Assembly (NCBI RefSeq): GCF_902464545.1
Contig: NZ_CABQJR010000009.1
Span: 1 to 64,000 of the forward strand
From: an uncultured Senegalimassilia sp.
Lineage (GTDB): Bacteria; Actinomycetota; Coriobacteriia; Coriobacteriales; Eggerthellaceae
DNA: 64,000 nucleotides
Direction: 5' to 3'
Below are positions 42,792 through 52,172 of the stretch, piece by piece; the first letter of the stretch is position 1; the number at the start of each line of letters is the position of its first letter. The notes under the pieces are model-generated. The model was not told the origin of the DNA and ran no database searches. It saw nothing but the letters and a program-made list of their open reading frames with translations. A program made the translations under genes and the position numbers.

Positions 42792-44198
42792 TCAGCCCAG
42801 CCCCGCCCATTTCGCGATGATGGGGGCGTAACCCATGGCGAACACAATGAGCATGCCCACGGGGATGACGTAGGTCACGTAGCCGCGCGCCCATCGCGGG
42901 AACTTCAGGCCGCTGCCCGTGTCGGCCTCCGCCAGGAAGCCTTCCCAGCCCCAGCCGTTTTTGCGCGTGCAGAACAGCACCAGCAGCAGGCCGCCCCACG
43001 GCAGAATGTTGTTCGACACCAGGAAGTCCTCGATGGCCTGGATGTCGCCGATGCCCGGGACCGTGAGGCCCGCCAGCACGCTGAAGCCCAGGACGCAGGG
43101 CATGCTGAGCACCGCCAGCAACACGCCGTTGACCAGGCATGCCTTCTTGCGCGGCGTCCCCCACTGGTCCATGGTGAAGCTCATGATGTTCTCGAACACG
43201 GCGATGACGGTTGACAGCGCGGCGAACGTCATGAACACGAAGAATAGCACCGCCCACAGCTGACCGAACGGCATCTCGTTGAACACGCTGGGCAGCGTGA
43301 TGAACACCAGGCCCGGGCCCGAACCCGGCTCCACGCCGAACGCGAAGCAGGACGGGAAGATGACGAGGCCCGCCATCAGCGCCACGAGCGTATCAAGGCC
43401 GGCCACGCGCACCGCCTCGCCCGTGAGCGTGTGGTCCTTGCCGATGTAGCTTCCGAAGATGGACATGCCGCCCATGCCGACCGAGACGGTGAAGAACGCC
43501 TGTCCCATGGCGGCGTACACGGCATCGCCGAAGGTTGCCAGCTGCTCGGCCAGCGTAGCGCCGGCGAACATCTTGCCGAAATCGGGCATCAGGTAGAAAC
43601 GCAGGCCCTCGGCCGCGCCCGGCAGCGTGACCGCGCGCACGCACAGGGCCACGAGCACCACGAACAGGGCCATCATCATGACCTTCGTCACGCGTTCCAC
43701 GCCCTTCTGCACGCCGGCGCGCGTGACGCCCACGCCCACGCCGACGATGATGAGCATGTACACGGTAAGCTGCACCGGATCGGCGAGCAGGCCGTTGAAG
43801 ACGTCCGCCACCTGGGAACTTTCCAGCCCCACGAACTCGCCCGTGGCGCTTTTCACCACAAAGGCGAGCATCCAGCCGCCCACGGTGGTGTAGAACATCA
43901 TGAGCAGATAGTTGCCGGCAAGCGCCAGCCACTTGAACGCATGCCATTTCGTGCCCGCCGGCTCAAGCTCGTCGTAGCTACGCGCAATGGAGCGCTGGCT
44001 TGCGCGACCGGCGGCGAACTCCATAATGAGGGCCGGAAGGGCGAAGATGGCCAGGAACACCAGGTACATGATCACAAACGCCGCGCCGCCGTACTCGCCC
44101 GTGATATAGGGGAATCGCCACACGTTGCCCAGGCCGATGGCGCAGCCCGCGCTCACCAGGATGAACCCAAGGCGGGTTCCGAACTTCTCGCGTTCCAT
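42792..44198 (-). CDS. Neurotransmitter:sodium symporter family transporter
   Basis: A 468-aa LeuT-fold sodium symporter with about eleven to twelve helices. The first helix holds the family signature SAGCAIGLGNVWRFPYITGEYGGAAF with the unwound sodium/substrate site. Bacterial members import amino acids such as leucine, tyrosine or tryptophan; the substrate cannot be read here. The ATG at 44198 has GGAGG 4-5 nt upstream. Monocistronic between guaB and the MacB-like gene. Confidence 0.93.
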   Translation of the reverse strand: MEREKFGTRLGFILVSAGCAIGLGNVWRFPYITGEYGGAAFVIMYLVFLAIFALPALIMEFAAGRASQRSIARSYDELEPAGTKWHAFKWLALAGNYLLMMFYTTVGGWMLAFVVKSATGEFVGLESSQVADVFNGLLADPVQLTVYMLIIVGVGVGVTRAGVQKGVERVTKVMMMALFVVLVALCVRAVTLPGAAEGLRFYLMPDFGKMFAGATLAEQLATFGDAVYAAMGQAFFTVSVGMGGMSIFGSYIGKDHTLTGEAVRVAGLDTLVALMAGLVIFPSCFAFGVEPGSGPGLVFITLPSVFNEMPFGQLWAVLFFVFMTFAALSTVIAVFENIMSFTMDQWGTPRKKACLVNGVLLAVLSMPCVLGFSVLAGLTVPGIGDIQAIEDFLVSNNILPWGGLLLVLFCTRKNGWGWEGFLAEADTGSGLKFPRWARGYVTYVIPVGMLIVFAMGYAPIIAKWAGLG

Positions 44199-44236
44199 TC
44201 GTCCTCCAAACCGCGCGCCGTGGCGCGCGTAACGCA

Positions 44237-44269
44237 GAAAGCGCCCGGCATAGCGATACGCCGGGCGCT
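44237..44269 (-). terminator. Intrinsic terminator after the MacB-like ABC gene
   Basis: AGCGCCCGGC / GCCGGGCGCT (44240-44269) has a loop containing a further TA pairing and is followed on the minus strand by TTCTGCGTT. Confidence 0.8.
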
Positions 44270-44338
44270 CACAATCAACCCTTGCAGTGTAGCGGAAAGA
44301 GGGGTCTGCCGCCAGAAACGTTACCGAACGCGGTCGCC

Positions 44339-47300
44339 TTATTCCGACCGCAGGGCCTCGACCGGGTCCTTTCGGCTGGCGGCGCTTGAGGGGATCAGGC
44401 CCGCCAGGAACGTAAGGAGCACGCTGATGCCCACGAGCACCACCGCCGCCTGCCAGGGCAGGATGGCCACATTGCGGACGTCGAACAGCGAGTACACGAT
44501 GGCGTTGGCAGGTATGCAGGCAAGCGCGGTCAGTCCGATGCCGATGACGCCGGCCGTGAATCCCACGATGATGGTCTCGGCGTTGAACACGCGGCTGATG
44601 TCGCCCTTGCTGGCGCCGATGGAGCGCAGGATGCCGATCTCCTTCTTGCGCTCGAGCACGCTGATATAGGTGATCACCCCGATCATGATGGAGCTGACCA
44701 CCAACGAGATGGCCACGAACGCCACCAGCACGTAGCTGATCATGTTCACAATGGTGGTGACCGAGCTCATCAGCGCGCCCACGATATCGGTGTAGCTGAC
44801 AACCTTGCCCTCTTCGCCGTTCGACTCCATGCGGTCGTTGTAGCTGTCGAGGATGTCGATGACGTTTTGCTTGCTGGGGAAATCCTTCGGATAGATGTCG
44901 ATGCTGGCAGGTTTGGCGTAATCGGCCCAGCCCAGCTTCTTCATGTTGTTGTCGTAGCTGGACTGCTCGGTGGACATGAGGCTTGCCATGAGCTCGGCAA
45001 GCTCGTTCTCGTCCATGTTCATCTGGAAGGCGTCGGCGAACGCGGACTGGTCGATGCCCATAGCGCTTGACATGTTACCGGCGAGCCTGGTCATATACGA
45101 GTTCATCGCGGCGGACACCTGCTGTTGCATCGCACCTGCGAACTGGGTCATCACCTGCGACATAGCGCTTTGCATATACGTTTGCATAGCGGCGCCGAGC
45201 TGCGTTTGCAGCTGCGAGGAGATCGCCTGCGTCAACGCCGGGAGCAGCTGTTGCTGAATCTGCTGACCGATCTGCTGCGAAAGCTGATCGCGCAGCTGCT
45301 GCTCGATCTGGCCCGACATGCCGCTGAAATCGATAGAGCCGGCGATGACTTGCTGCATGGCGGCTTGCGTGGCGGGATCGGCCAGATACGCCGCTACCGC
45401 CGCATCGATGCCGCCGCCCGCATATTCCGGATGCGCCGCCAGCCACGCGGGGTATCCCTGCACGATGCCCATGACGCCGGCGGTGAGCGCGTCGGTTTTG
45501 ATGGTGGGCTGCACGCCGTCGAAGCTGATGTCCAACCCGCTGAAGTCGAGGTTCAGCTTGCTCATATCGATGGCGCTCGGGTCGATGCTGATAGAAGACG
45601 CATCGAAGGCGGGCAAGCTGGAAAGATCCAGATTCATGCCCGATAAATCCATGCTAGCACCCAGATCGGCGCCCTGCAGTCCCGCGGTCAGCGCGCTCTG
45701 ATCGAACGTGAAGGCGCTCTGCAGCTTCTGCCCGTCGATGGTGAACAGGCTGGACATGTCGAAGCCGTTGCCGTTTTTCTGGTCGCTTTCCTCATCGGCG
45801 AACGATTTGCCCGTGATCACGTTCGTTGCCGGGTTCGCCTTCTGATCCTGCACGATCTGGGTGTTCCCCGCCTGGTCGATCAGATGGTTCACCAGGCTAG
45901 AGGGGTAGTACAGCCCCGTTTGCAAGGAGGTGATCTTCGCGCCCTCCTTCGGCTTCACGACGCCCGCGATCCTCAGCGTTTCCCCGTTGTCCACCAGGTT
46001 CCTCATGTAGGCATCGTCGCCGGACTTGTCCTTCCACACGCCGTACTCGTCATCACGCTGATAGAAATCGGCGGCGTTCACCAGCTTGAAAGTGACGCCC
46101 ATCAGGTCGTCGTAGGAAAACGACAGGCTATCGCTCGGCGCATTGACGGCTTCCTCGTTGGCGAAGGCGCGCACCATGCTCTCGAGCTCGGCATGATCGC
46201 GCAGACCCATGGAGTAGAGCATGAAATCGCTCACGCTGCCGCCCGGAGTGAGCACCAGCACGACCTCGTTGTAGCTTTCAGGCCAATGACCTGCCATAAC
46301 GTCGTATTGACCCTCGACCATGCCCATATTGTCGGGCAGCTTGTAGAAGATGTTGGTGCTCATCATCGACGACATGATGCCGTTCGAAGCTGTAGAGGAG
46401 CCCAGACCGATGCTGGCGAACGACTTGTCCGGGTTCACCTGATGCACGGTGCCGGATGTATCGGAGCTGAAGATCTGCGGCGTGACGTTGTAGCTGTACT
46501 CGATGGAGCTCACGTACGGCTCCACGCCCGATTCGCCCGAGTCGAAAAACTCCTTCAGCGACGCCAGGTCGTTGCTGCCGATGCTGTCGAACGTGCTCGC
46601 GATCATCTTCGATTCGTGCACGGGCTTGTCCGAATCGCCATCGGAGGAGTCGTCCTGAGCTTTCTCCGCCGATGAACCCTCCGTGCCGCTGCCCAGCCCC
46701 ATCATGCTGGTCATGTCGAACCCCTGGTCCTGGATTTGCAGCGGATATTCGGAAAGCGTCTCCTCCTCCACGTTGGCGATATAGCTGTTCACGCCGTTGG
46801 CCAGCGACAAGATGGCGGCGATGCCGATGATGCCGATGCTGCCCGCGAACGCCGTCATGAGCGTGCGGCCCTTCTTCGTGAGCAGGTTCTTAAACGACAG
46901 GGAGAGCGCCGTGAGGAACGACATGCTGGTGCGACGTGCCTGCTTGGCGGCGCGGCGCGGGCTGTTCTCGGCCGCCGGGTCGAACGGGCGGGTGTCGTCG
47001 CGGATGACGCCGTCGGCCAGGGTGACGATGCGCGTGGCGTAGCGCTGCGCCAGCTCGGGGTTGTGCGTGACCATGATGACCAGGCGGTCATCGGCGATCT
47101 CGGTGAGCAGGTCCATGATCTGCACGCTGGTCTTGGAGTCGAGCGCGCCCGTGGGTTCGTCGGCCAGCAAGATCTCGGGGTCGTTGATAAGCGCACGAGC
47201 GATGGCGACGCGCTGCATCTGGCCGCCGGAGAGCTGGCTGGGCTTTTTGCCCACGTGCTCGGCAAGCCCCACGCGGCCGAGCGCCTCGACGGCGCGCTGG

Positions 47301-47656
47301 CGACGCTCGGCGCGAGACACGCCGGAAAGCGTGAGGGCCAGCTCGACGTTTTCCAGAATGGTCTGGTGCGGGATAAGGTTGTAGGCCTGGAACACAAAGC
47401 CGATGCGGTTGTTGCGGTACGCGTCCCAATCGCGGTCCTTGTACTCGCTTGTGGACACACCGTCGATGAGCAGGTTTCCGTCGTCGTAATGGTCAAGGCC
47501 GCCGATGATGTTGAGCATGGTGGTCTTGCCCGAGCCCGAAGGCCCCAGCACCGCCACGAACTCGTTGTCGCGGAAGGCCACCGACACACGATCGAGCGCG
47601 GTTTGCGTGAAGTCCGCAGTGGTGTAGGACTTGCACACGTTTATCAGTTGCAGCAT
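44339..47656 (-). CDS. MacB-like ABC protein: ATPase fused to FtsX permease with a giant extracytoplasmic domain
   Basis: 1105 aa. Residues 1-225 are a LolD/MacB-type ATPase (GPSGSGKT, LSGGQMQRVAIARAL, ILLADEPTGALD). A first membrane helix is at about 262-285, an extracytoplasmic region spans about 290-980, and three C-terminal helices form the FtsX domain ending IPSSAASRKDPVEALRSE. The large domain has a run of short repeats (LDLSSLPAFD, ISIDPSAIDMSKLNLDFSGLDISFDG-like) and at about 780-855 a Gln/Ala/Met-rich amphipathic stretch. MacB proteins are about 650 aa, so the extra 450 residues are unusual. The ATG at 47656 has AAAGGCGG upstream. It may be a mechanotransmitting exporter or peptide efflux system. 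Confidence 0.9.
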   Translation of the reverse strand: MLQLINVCKSYTTADFTQTALDRVSVAFRDNEFVAVLGPSGSGKTTMLNIIGGLDHYDDGNLLIDGVSTSEYKDRDWDAYRNNRIGFVFQAYNLIPHQTILENVELALTLSGVSRAERRQRAVEALGRVGLAEHVGKKPSQLSGGQMQRVAIARALINDPEILLADEPTGALDSKTSVQIMDLLTEIADDRLVIMVTHNPELAQRYATRIVTLADGVIRDDTRPFDPAAENSPRRAAKQARRTSMSFLTALSLSFKNLLTKKGRTLMTAFAGSIGIIGIAAILSLANGVNSYIANVEEETLSEYPLQIQDQGFDMTSMMGLGSGTEGSSAEKAQDDSSDGDSDKPVHESKMIASTFDSIGSNDLASLKEFFDSGESGVEPYVSSIEYSYNVTPQIFSSDTSGTVHQVNPDKSFASIGLGSSTASNGIMSSMMSTNIFYKLPDNMGMVEGQYDVMAGHWPESYNEVVLVLTPGGSVSDFMLYSMGLRDHAELESMVRAFANEEAVNAPSDSLSFSYDDLMGVTFKLVNAADFYQRDDEYGVWKDKSGDDAYMRNLVDNGETLRIAGVVKPKEGAKITSLQTGLYYPSSLVNHLIDQAGNTQIVQDQKANPATNVITGKSFADEESDQKNGNGFDMSSLFTIDGQKLQSAFTFDQSALTAGLQGADLGASMDLSGMNLDLSSLPAFDASSISIDPSAIDMSKLNLDFSGLDISFDGVQPTIKTDALTAGVMGIVQGYPAWLAAHPEYAGGGIDAAVAAYLADPATQAAMQQVIAGSIDFSGMSGQIEQQLRDQLSQQIGQQIQQQLLPALTQAISSQLQTQLGAAMQTYMQSAMSQVMTQFAGAMQQQVSAAMNSYMTRLAGNMSSAMGIDQSAFADAFQMNMDENELAELMASLMSTEQSSYDNNMKKLGWADYAKPASIDIYPKDFPSKQNVIDILDSYNDRMESNGEEGKVVSYTDIVGALMSSVTTIVNMISYVLVAFVAISLVVSSIMIGVITYISVLERKKEIGILRSIGASKGDISRVFNAETIIVGFTAGVIGIGLTALACIPANAIVYSLFDVRNVAILPWQAAVVLVGISVLLTFLAGLIPSSAASRKDPVEALRSE

Positions 47657-47707
47657 GCAGCCGCCTTTCGAATTTGAAGACAATCGTTATGATTATCCCC
47701 CGTCACG

Positions 47708-47755
47708 CGCCCTGTTCGCCCCGCTTTCGCGAAATGCGTGGAATCCGTTACCTTC
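47708..47755. repeat. Left copy of a 48-nt imperfect direct repeat flanking the zinc-ribbon cluster
   Basis: Matches 52125-52172 at 41 of 48 positions without gaps. The shared core is GTGGAATCCGTTACC preceded by TTTCGCG. It lies between the MacB-like gene and the 3' end of the beta-lactamase-fold gene. Confidence 0.75.
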
Positions 47756-47766
47756 GGGCGCGCGAT

Positions 47767-48720
47767 TTATTCGATCGCGGCGTCTGCCGCTTGTGCGACA
47801 TCGACCATGCAAGCCTGAGCCTGCGACTTTTCGGCATCGCCGGAAAGCACCACCATCACATAGGGATTCCGGTCGAGCACAATGCCCCCATCGTTGAATA
47901 CACCATCGAGCGTACCCGTCTTGTGAGCGAAAACGCTGCCCGCCGGCAACCCTTCGAGCAGCCCAGCGTCATCGTGCTGACCTTTCAGCAAGTCAAGGGC
48001 GAACTCGCTCGCATCCGGGCTCACCAGCTTCCCTTGGTAGATCAGCTGCAGCATATGCGCAACATCGTTCGCCGATGTGTAGTTCTCATCACCCGCAGCA
48101 AAATCCATCATACGGCGGTTGAGAGTGGTCTGCGTGAGGCCGATTTCGCTCGCATACTCGTTCACGGCCGGCATGCCGACCGCGTCGATAATCAGATTAG
48201 TGGCGACATTGTCGCTATCTTGAATCATGTAAGCGGCAAGCTGGCGATACGTATACGACCCCCCAGCGCCCGACGCCTGGATAACGCCCGTGCCTCCCAC
48301 TATGTCCGACGGGCCCACGGTTGTCGAATCATCAAGCGACAGCACCCCGGATTGAGCCTGATCGAGCAAAGTCCCCAATATCGCCAGTTTGATGATGCTG
48401 GCGGAAACGAAGGGTTTGTCACCGTTCACGTCAACCGACCACGATCCATCAGCCGATGCGCATGCGACGGCATAAGTCCCCGCATGGGCTCCTGCGGCCT
48501 GCTCCAGCGCATCCCGCAAGCCCTCGGGCGCCGAAGCAGACACCGAAGCTTCGCTGCCCTGAACGTCATTGACGCAGTCGACAAGTGCCTCAACATCGGA
48601 GGTACCAGTCGCCTCTCCTTGTTTCTCCTGGCCGGAAGCACACCCGGCAAGCAAACACGGCACGATCAACACCGCCATTGCCGCCGCCCAGGCGCCTGCC
48701 GCCCGCACTGGCGCGCCCAT
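47767..48720 (-). CDS. Beta-lactamase-fold lipoprotein lacking the general-base glutamate
   Basis: 317 aa. A signal peptide with lipobox LAGC (Cys27) marks an envelope lipoprotein. The class A serine hydrolase motifs are S108-IIK111, S169-D170-N171 and K267-T-G. At the omega-loop position normally ExxLN (Glu166), the sequence is QTTLN (Gln197), so deacylation should be impaired. A penicillin-binding or regulatory role is then more likely than antibiotic hydrolysis. The ATG overlaps the stop of the upstream zinc-ribbon gene (TGATG) and has no ribosome site, so translation is coupled. Confidence 0.88.
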   Translation of the reverse strand: MGAPVRAAGAWAAAMAVLIVPCLLAGCASGQEKQGEATGTSDVEALVDCVNDVQGSEASVSASAPEGLRDALEQAAGAHAGTYAVACASADGSWSVDVNGDKPFVSASIIKLAILGTLLDQAQSGVLSLDDSTTVGPSDIVGGTGVIQASGAGGSYTYRQLAAYMIQDSDNVATNLIIDAVGMPAVNEYASEIGLTQTTLNRRMMDFAAGDENYTSANDVAHMLQLIYQGKLVSPDASEFALDLLKGQHDDAGLLEGLPAGSVFAHKTGTLDGVFNDGGIVLDRNPYVMVVLSGDAEKSQAQACMVDVAQAADAAIE

Positions 48721-49925
48721 CACAAACAGAACCCGAACACGACGCCCTCCGCGGTGGAGGCATAGCCGCCGTTATCTACTTCCGGCCCCATATCCCCGAA
48801 CGACGTTGCGACATTGGGAGCCGACGAGCGCATCCACCAAACGCCGGGATTGCTCGATCCAGCAACGCTGCGGTCAAGCGAGACATGGCCCTGCTCGCCG
48901 GCAACGCCCTGCTGCTTGAACCAAGCGTATTGCGACCCTTCCTTATTATCCACCGTATCGATATAGCTTTGATTCGATCCCTTGTTCCACGCAATGGGAC
49001 CAAGGCATTCCACCCAAGAGAACAGCCATACGCTGTCCTGCGTCTCGGTAACGCTTGCGGGCGAAGTGGTCTTACCGGCATTGTTCGACAGCTTGCTCAC
49101 CGCCACCACGCCAGAACGCATTTCATCGGGAAACGACTGCAGCACTTCCCCGTTCAACCAAGCGCGCATACCCGACGACTTCCAGCCACCGGAGTTCGAA
49201 GCCGTGGGATTCATAGGATGCTCGGCGAAAATCCCCGAAGTCATGAACGTGAACGCTGCGTTTCGCCCGCTCGAGCCCTTGTCTTTAAACACATCGACGA
49301 TGAACACGTCCACGTTCCCCATGGACGTCTGCAACGTCTTCGCTTCGCCGGTAAACGAGCCGTCCGGCTTCACAAGGTTGTAGCTTGCCGCCATCTTCAC
49401 AGCATCGTCGCGATTTTTCGCCGTGCGCTCTATTTCGGCAGCGATATTCGAAAGGTCAGCCCACGAATACTCGGAGATGCCGCTTTTCACCTGCACTTGC
49501 TGGGAGACGGCGTTTTCCGTGGCTGATCCCTGCGCCCCGTCGGATTGCTGCTGGGCCTGTTGATCGGCCTGCTGCCGGCTTGCCGTCTCACTAGACGAGC
49601 CACCAGTCGCTTCGATGATGCGAGGGACGGCGAGCACGGCTACCGCGATGACAAGAACCGCGCATACCGCCGCAACGGTCGCAACCTGCGGGGAGATGCC
49701 TTTACTCCGAGAGGCGGCTCCTTGCGCCATCGCCGGACGAAACCCCTGATTGCCCCCCCCAACATCCTGCGACGGCGATGCCTGCACGGAGACGGTATCC
49801 CCCGCTTGCCAGTCCGAGACATCGCCAGCATTCGACGCAGGCTCTTCATCAAGAACCGGGGCCCCGCAGAACTCGCAGAACCTGGCATCATCCTCAATTG
49901 GCTTTCCGCAATTCGCGCAGAACAT
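48720..49925 (-). CDS. Zinc-ribbon membrane protein with DUF6273-like extracytoplasmic domain
   Basis: 401 aa. An N-terminal zinc ribbon (C3, C6, C17, C20) is followed by an acidic linker, one membrane helix (about 79-101) and a Gln/Ser-rich linker. The C-terminal domain (about 170-401) has the WKSSGMRAWLNGEVLQSFPDE and VWWMRSSAPN-type segments resembling DUF6273. The topology predicts the ribbon inside and the DUF outside the cell. The function is unknown. The ATG at 49925 has AGGGGG upstream. It forms a two-gene operon with the beta-lactamase-fold lipoprotein and is divergent from the next zinc-ribbon gene. Confidence 0.85.
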   Translation of the reverse strand: MFCANCGKPIEDDARFCEFCGAPVLDEEPASNAGDVSDWQAGDTVSVQASPSQDVGGGNQGFRPAMAQGAASRSKGISPQVATVAAVCAVLVIAVAVLAVPRIIEATGGSSSETASRQQADQQAQQQSDGAQGSATENAVSQQVQVKSGISEYSWADLSNIAAEIERTAKNRDDAVKMAASYNLVKPDGSFTGEAKTLQTSMGNVDVFIVDVFKDKGSSGRNAAFTFMTSGIFAEHPMNPTASNSGGWKSSGMRAWLNGEVLQSFPDEMRSGVVAVSKLSNNAGKTTSPASVTETQDSVWLFSWVECLGPIAWNKGSNQSYIDTVDNKEGSQYAWFKQQGVAGEQGHVSLDRSVAGSSNPGVWWMRSSAPNVATSFGDMGPEVDNGGYASTAEGVVFGFCL

Positions 49926-50179
49926 AGCGCACCCCCTACCGCTAGCCACCAAACAGCATCTGCCACGACAGCAACATGATGGCTCCATAGTAGCCGAACA
50001 ACAAGCAAAGATAACAGGCGAATCAGCGTCTGGCGCTCCTCCGTCCGGCTCCGCAACTCGTCCTCCGGGACGATTCCCGCCAAGGCGATTGCGATGAATG
50101 CCACGGGGCGCCGTTGCCGGTATACTATCTTCATTGCGGCGGGAAGGCCGCTTTAGGGGTTCGAAAAGGAGGGATCGTT

Positions 50180-50851
50180 ATGTACGGTTCAACTGGGTTT
50201 CTTGGAATGACTGCGGTCATGGGCATCATCGCGCCCGCATTAGGGGCTGGAGCCATTGCGGCGGCGATCGTGCTGTTCGTCAAGTTCGCAAGCAAGAAAG
50301 CGGATAAGACAAAGCCGCTCACCAAGTTCTTCAGCTTCGACCACTTGTTCATCGAAAGCATCACGAAGTTCCTGTACGCGTTCTCAACAACCTGGATAGC
50401 GGCATTTTGTCTCATCTACCCCTTTATGTCCGCCGCATCTACGTCTATCACATCGGAATCAGGAATCATGGCAGCGGGAGCCTTCTTCAAAGGCCTCGTC
50501 ATTGCCGTCTTCGCATTCGTGATTCTCGAAGTCGTCAACCGCCTGCTTTTCGAATGGAGCATGATGTTCATCCGCGGCGCAGTCGATCTGCACGACATCC
50601 GCAACAAAATGCTCGGATCGACCGATTCGGCATTCAATGATTCAATCGACTTGAGCGGGATATTCGCTGCAAAACGTCGTTCCAGCGATACCCCGACGAG
50701 CAAGGCCGAGCAGACGGTTGCCCAACCCTCCCAGCCCGCACAGCCGACGGTGCCCATCAACCCCGTCGTAACGAGCACATGGGACTGCCCATGCGGAAAG
50801 ACGGGCAACGCCGGATCGTTTTGCCCCAAATGCGGACACCCCCGGCCGTAG
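50180..50851 (+). CDS. Membrane protein with C-terminal zinc ribbon (DUF4282-like)
   Basis: 223 aa with three hydrophobic segments (about 8-32, 70-95 and 108-130). A FSFDHLFIESITKFLYAFSTT segment resembles DUF4282 proteins. A disordered Gln/Pro linker leads to a C-terminal ribbon with C203, C205, C215 and C218. The ATG at 50180 has AAAGGAGGG 7 nt upstream. Function unknown. Head-to-head with the zinc-ribbon/DUF6273 gene (254 nt between) and followed by another ribbon protein. Confidence 0.82.
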   Translation: MYGSTGFLGMTAVMGIIAPALGAGAIAAAIVLFVKFASKKADKTKPLTKFFSFDHLFIESITKFLYAFSTTWIAAFCLIYPFMSAASTSITSESGIMAAGAFFKGLVIAVFAFVILEVVNRLLFEWSMMFIRGAVDLHDIRNKMLGSTDSAFNDSIDLSGIFAAKRRSSDTPTSKAEQTVAQPSQPAQPTVPINPVVTSTWDCPCGKTGNAGSFCPKCGHPRP

Positions 50852-50934
50852 CTTATAAGCCATCACAAATTGACTCAATCCACAAGCAAGGCAACCACTC
50901 TGAACGGATTGCCGTAGTCTTTAGCATCAGGTAT

Positions 50935-50958
50935 CGGTTGCAGGCATAACTGCAACCG
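50935..50958 (+). promoter_or_regulatory. Hairpin/dyad touching the ribosome site of the third zinc-ribbon gene
   Basis: CGGTTGCAG (50935-50943) and CTGCAACCG (50950-50958) flank GCATAA, 2 nt before the AAGGAGG at 50961-50967. It could be an RNA stem affecting initiation or a protein-binding dyad. Confidence 0.45.
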
Positions 50959-50972
50959 CGAAGGAGGCGTCG

Positions 50973-52016
50973 ATGTGCTGCGAGCATTGCGGAGCGAAGC
51001 TTTCCGAAAATGCACGGTTTTGCCCAACCTGCGGAAGCGCAGCCAGCGAACAATCCGCCGCCGATAGCCAAGTTTCGGCAAACGCATCCGGCACAACATC
51101 CTGCTCCCAAGCGGATGCGCCCAGGAAAGCCATCGGGAAGCCCGTCGTGATCGCGGCTTCGGCCGTGACGTTCGCGCTTATCGTCGGCGGAGTCGCTTTC
51201 GGCGCTCTCTCCATCAACAGCCCGGCAAAACCCGCAAACGAACAGACGTCAGCCGAGCAAGAGACTCCGGAAATAAAGCAACCGGAACAGCCATCGGCTG
51301 CTGCAGCGCCAGAGCAAGAGCAGGCACCCGAAGCCGCACCCGAGCCAGAGCCCACGCCCGCACCCGTCAATCCCGCCGCAGAGGCGCAAACCGCCCTGCA
51401 AGCGGTCATCGACGACTATCGCTCGCTTGCGGACGATTCCGCCAAGCTCAGCAAGGACGACCTAGCTTCCAGACATCCTTACGTGAATTCGATGGCCATT
51501 CCCAATTATCTTATGGATTGGGCGGACAGCGGCTTCTCGAACGTTTGCTACGCCTTTTCCGATTTGAACGGCGATGACGTCCCCGAGCTGATCATCGGCT
51601 GCAAAGATGCGCAGGCGAACACGCAGGCGTTCGACATATGGTCCTACGTCAACAACGCTCCCGTTCGCGCTGCCTATTCATGGGAACGTTCGATCATGCG
51701 TGTCTGCGCCGGCGGCTATCTTTACGAACGCGGAAGCGGCGGCTTCCAAGACTGGATGATCACCGTGAGCACGCTGAGCGCCTACCCGACCGGCGTCGGC
51801 GACGCCTGGACGGACTACACGAACGGTTTCAAAGGTCGCACCGACAACCTCAACGTAGTCGAGAAGCTCGGTATGGAGAGCGGGACCTACGTGAAGATTG
51901 ATGCGCAAGGCAACAAGACGGCTATCACCGCCGAGCAATTCCAAACCGAGAATCAAGCCATCGAGCAGCAATACCCTGCCGACAGCTCCATCGAGTGGAT
52001 CCCGCTTATTTCATAG
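50973..52016 (+). CDS. Zinc-ribbon membrane protein with FG-GAP-like extracytoplasmic domain
   Basis: 347 aa. The N-terminal ribbon has C3, C6, C17 and C20, the same spacing as in the protein at 48720-49925. One membrane helix (about 57-80) and a Pro/Glu/Ala-rich spacer (about 85-135) lead to an external domain with the calcium-loop-like YAFSDLNGDDVPELIIGC typical of FG-GAP/EF-like repeats. The ATG at 50973 has AAGGAGG 5 nt upstream. It shares the ribbon-helix-spacer-domain plan with its neighbour, so the two are probably parts of one envelope system. Function unknown. Confidence 0.85.
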   Translation: MCCEHCGAKLSENARFCPTCGSAASEQSAADSQVSANASGTTSCSQADAPRKAIGKPVVIAASAVTFALIVGGVAFGALSINSPAKPANEQTSAEQETPEIKQPEQPSAAAAPEQEQAPEAAPEPEPTPAPVNPAAEAQTALQAVIDDYRSLADDSAKLSKDDLASRHPYVNSMAIPNYLMDWADSGFSNVCYAFSDLNGDDVPELIIGCKDAQANTQAFDIWSYVNNAPVRAAYSWERSIMRVCAGGYLYERGSGGFQDWMITVSTLSAYPTGVGDAWTDYTNGFKGRTDNLNVVEKLGMESGTYVKIDAQGNKTAITAEQFQTENQAIEQQYPADSSIEWIPLIS

Positions 52017-52124
52017 CGTCCTCGCAGCGACTCATCCGAAATCCCAATCTGACCTTTTCGCTGTTGATAGAGCCGCCAGGCCTATCGTTAGCGATATTCG
52101 ATGATTTCCGTTTGTGCTATCGCA

Positions 52125-52172
52125 CGCCCCATCCGCCCCGTTTTCGCGGTTTGCGTGGAATCCGTTACCTTC
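52125..52172. repeat. Right copy of the 48-nt direct repeat
   Basis: Ungapped match to 47708-47755 (41/48). Here the repeat also forms one arm and the loop of a perfect 13-bp hairpin, TTCGCGGTTTGCG (52143-52155) with CGCAAACCGCGAA (52175-52187). The loop holds the conserved GGAATCCGTTACC. Confidence 0.75.

Noticed and set aside
47767..48720. Annotation as an active class A beta-lactamase
   Set aside because: The general-base Glu is Gln and the protein is a lipoprotein coupled to an unrelated membrane protein, so resistance should not be claimed.
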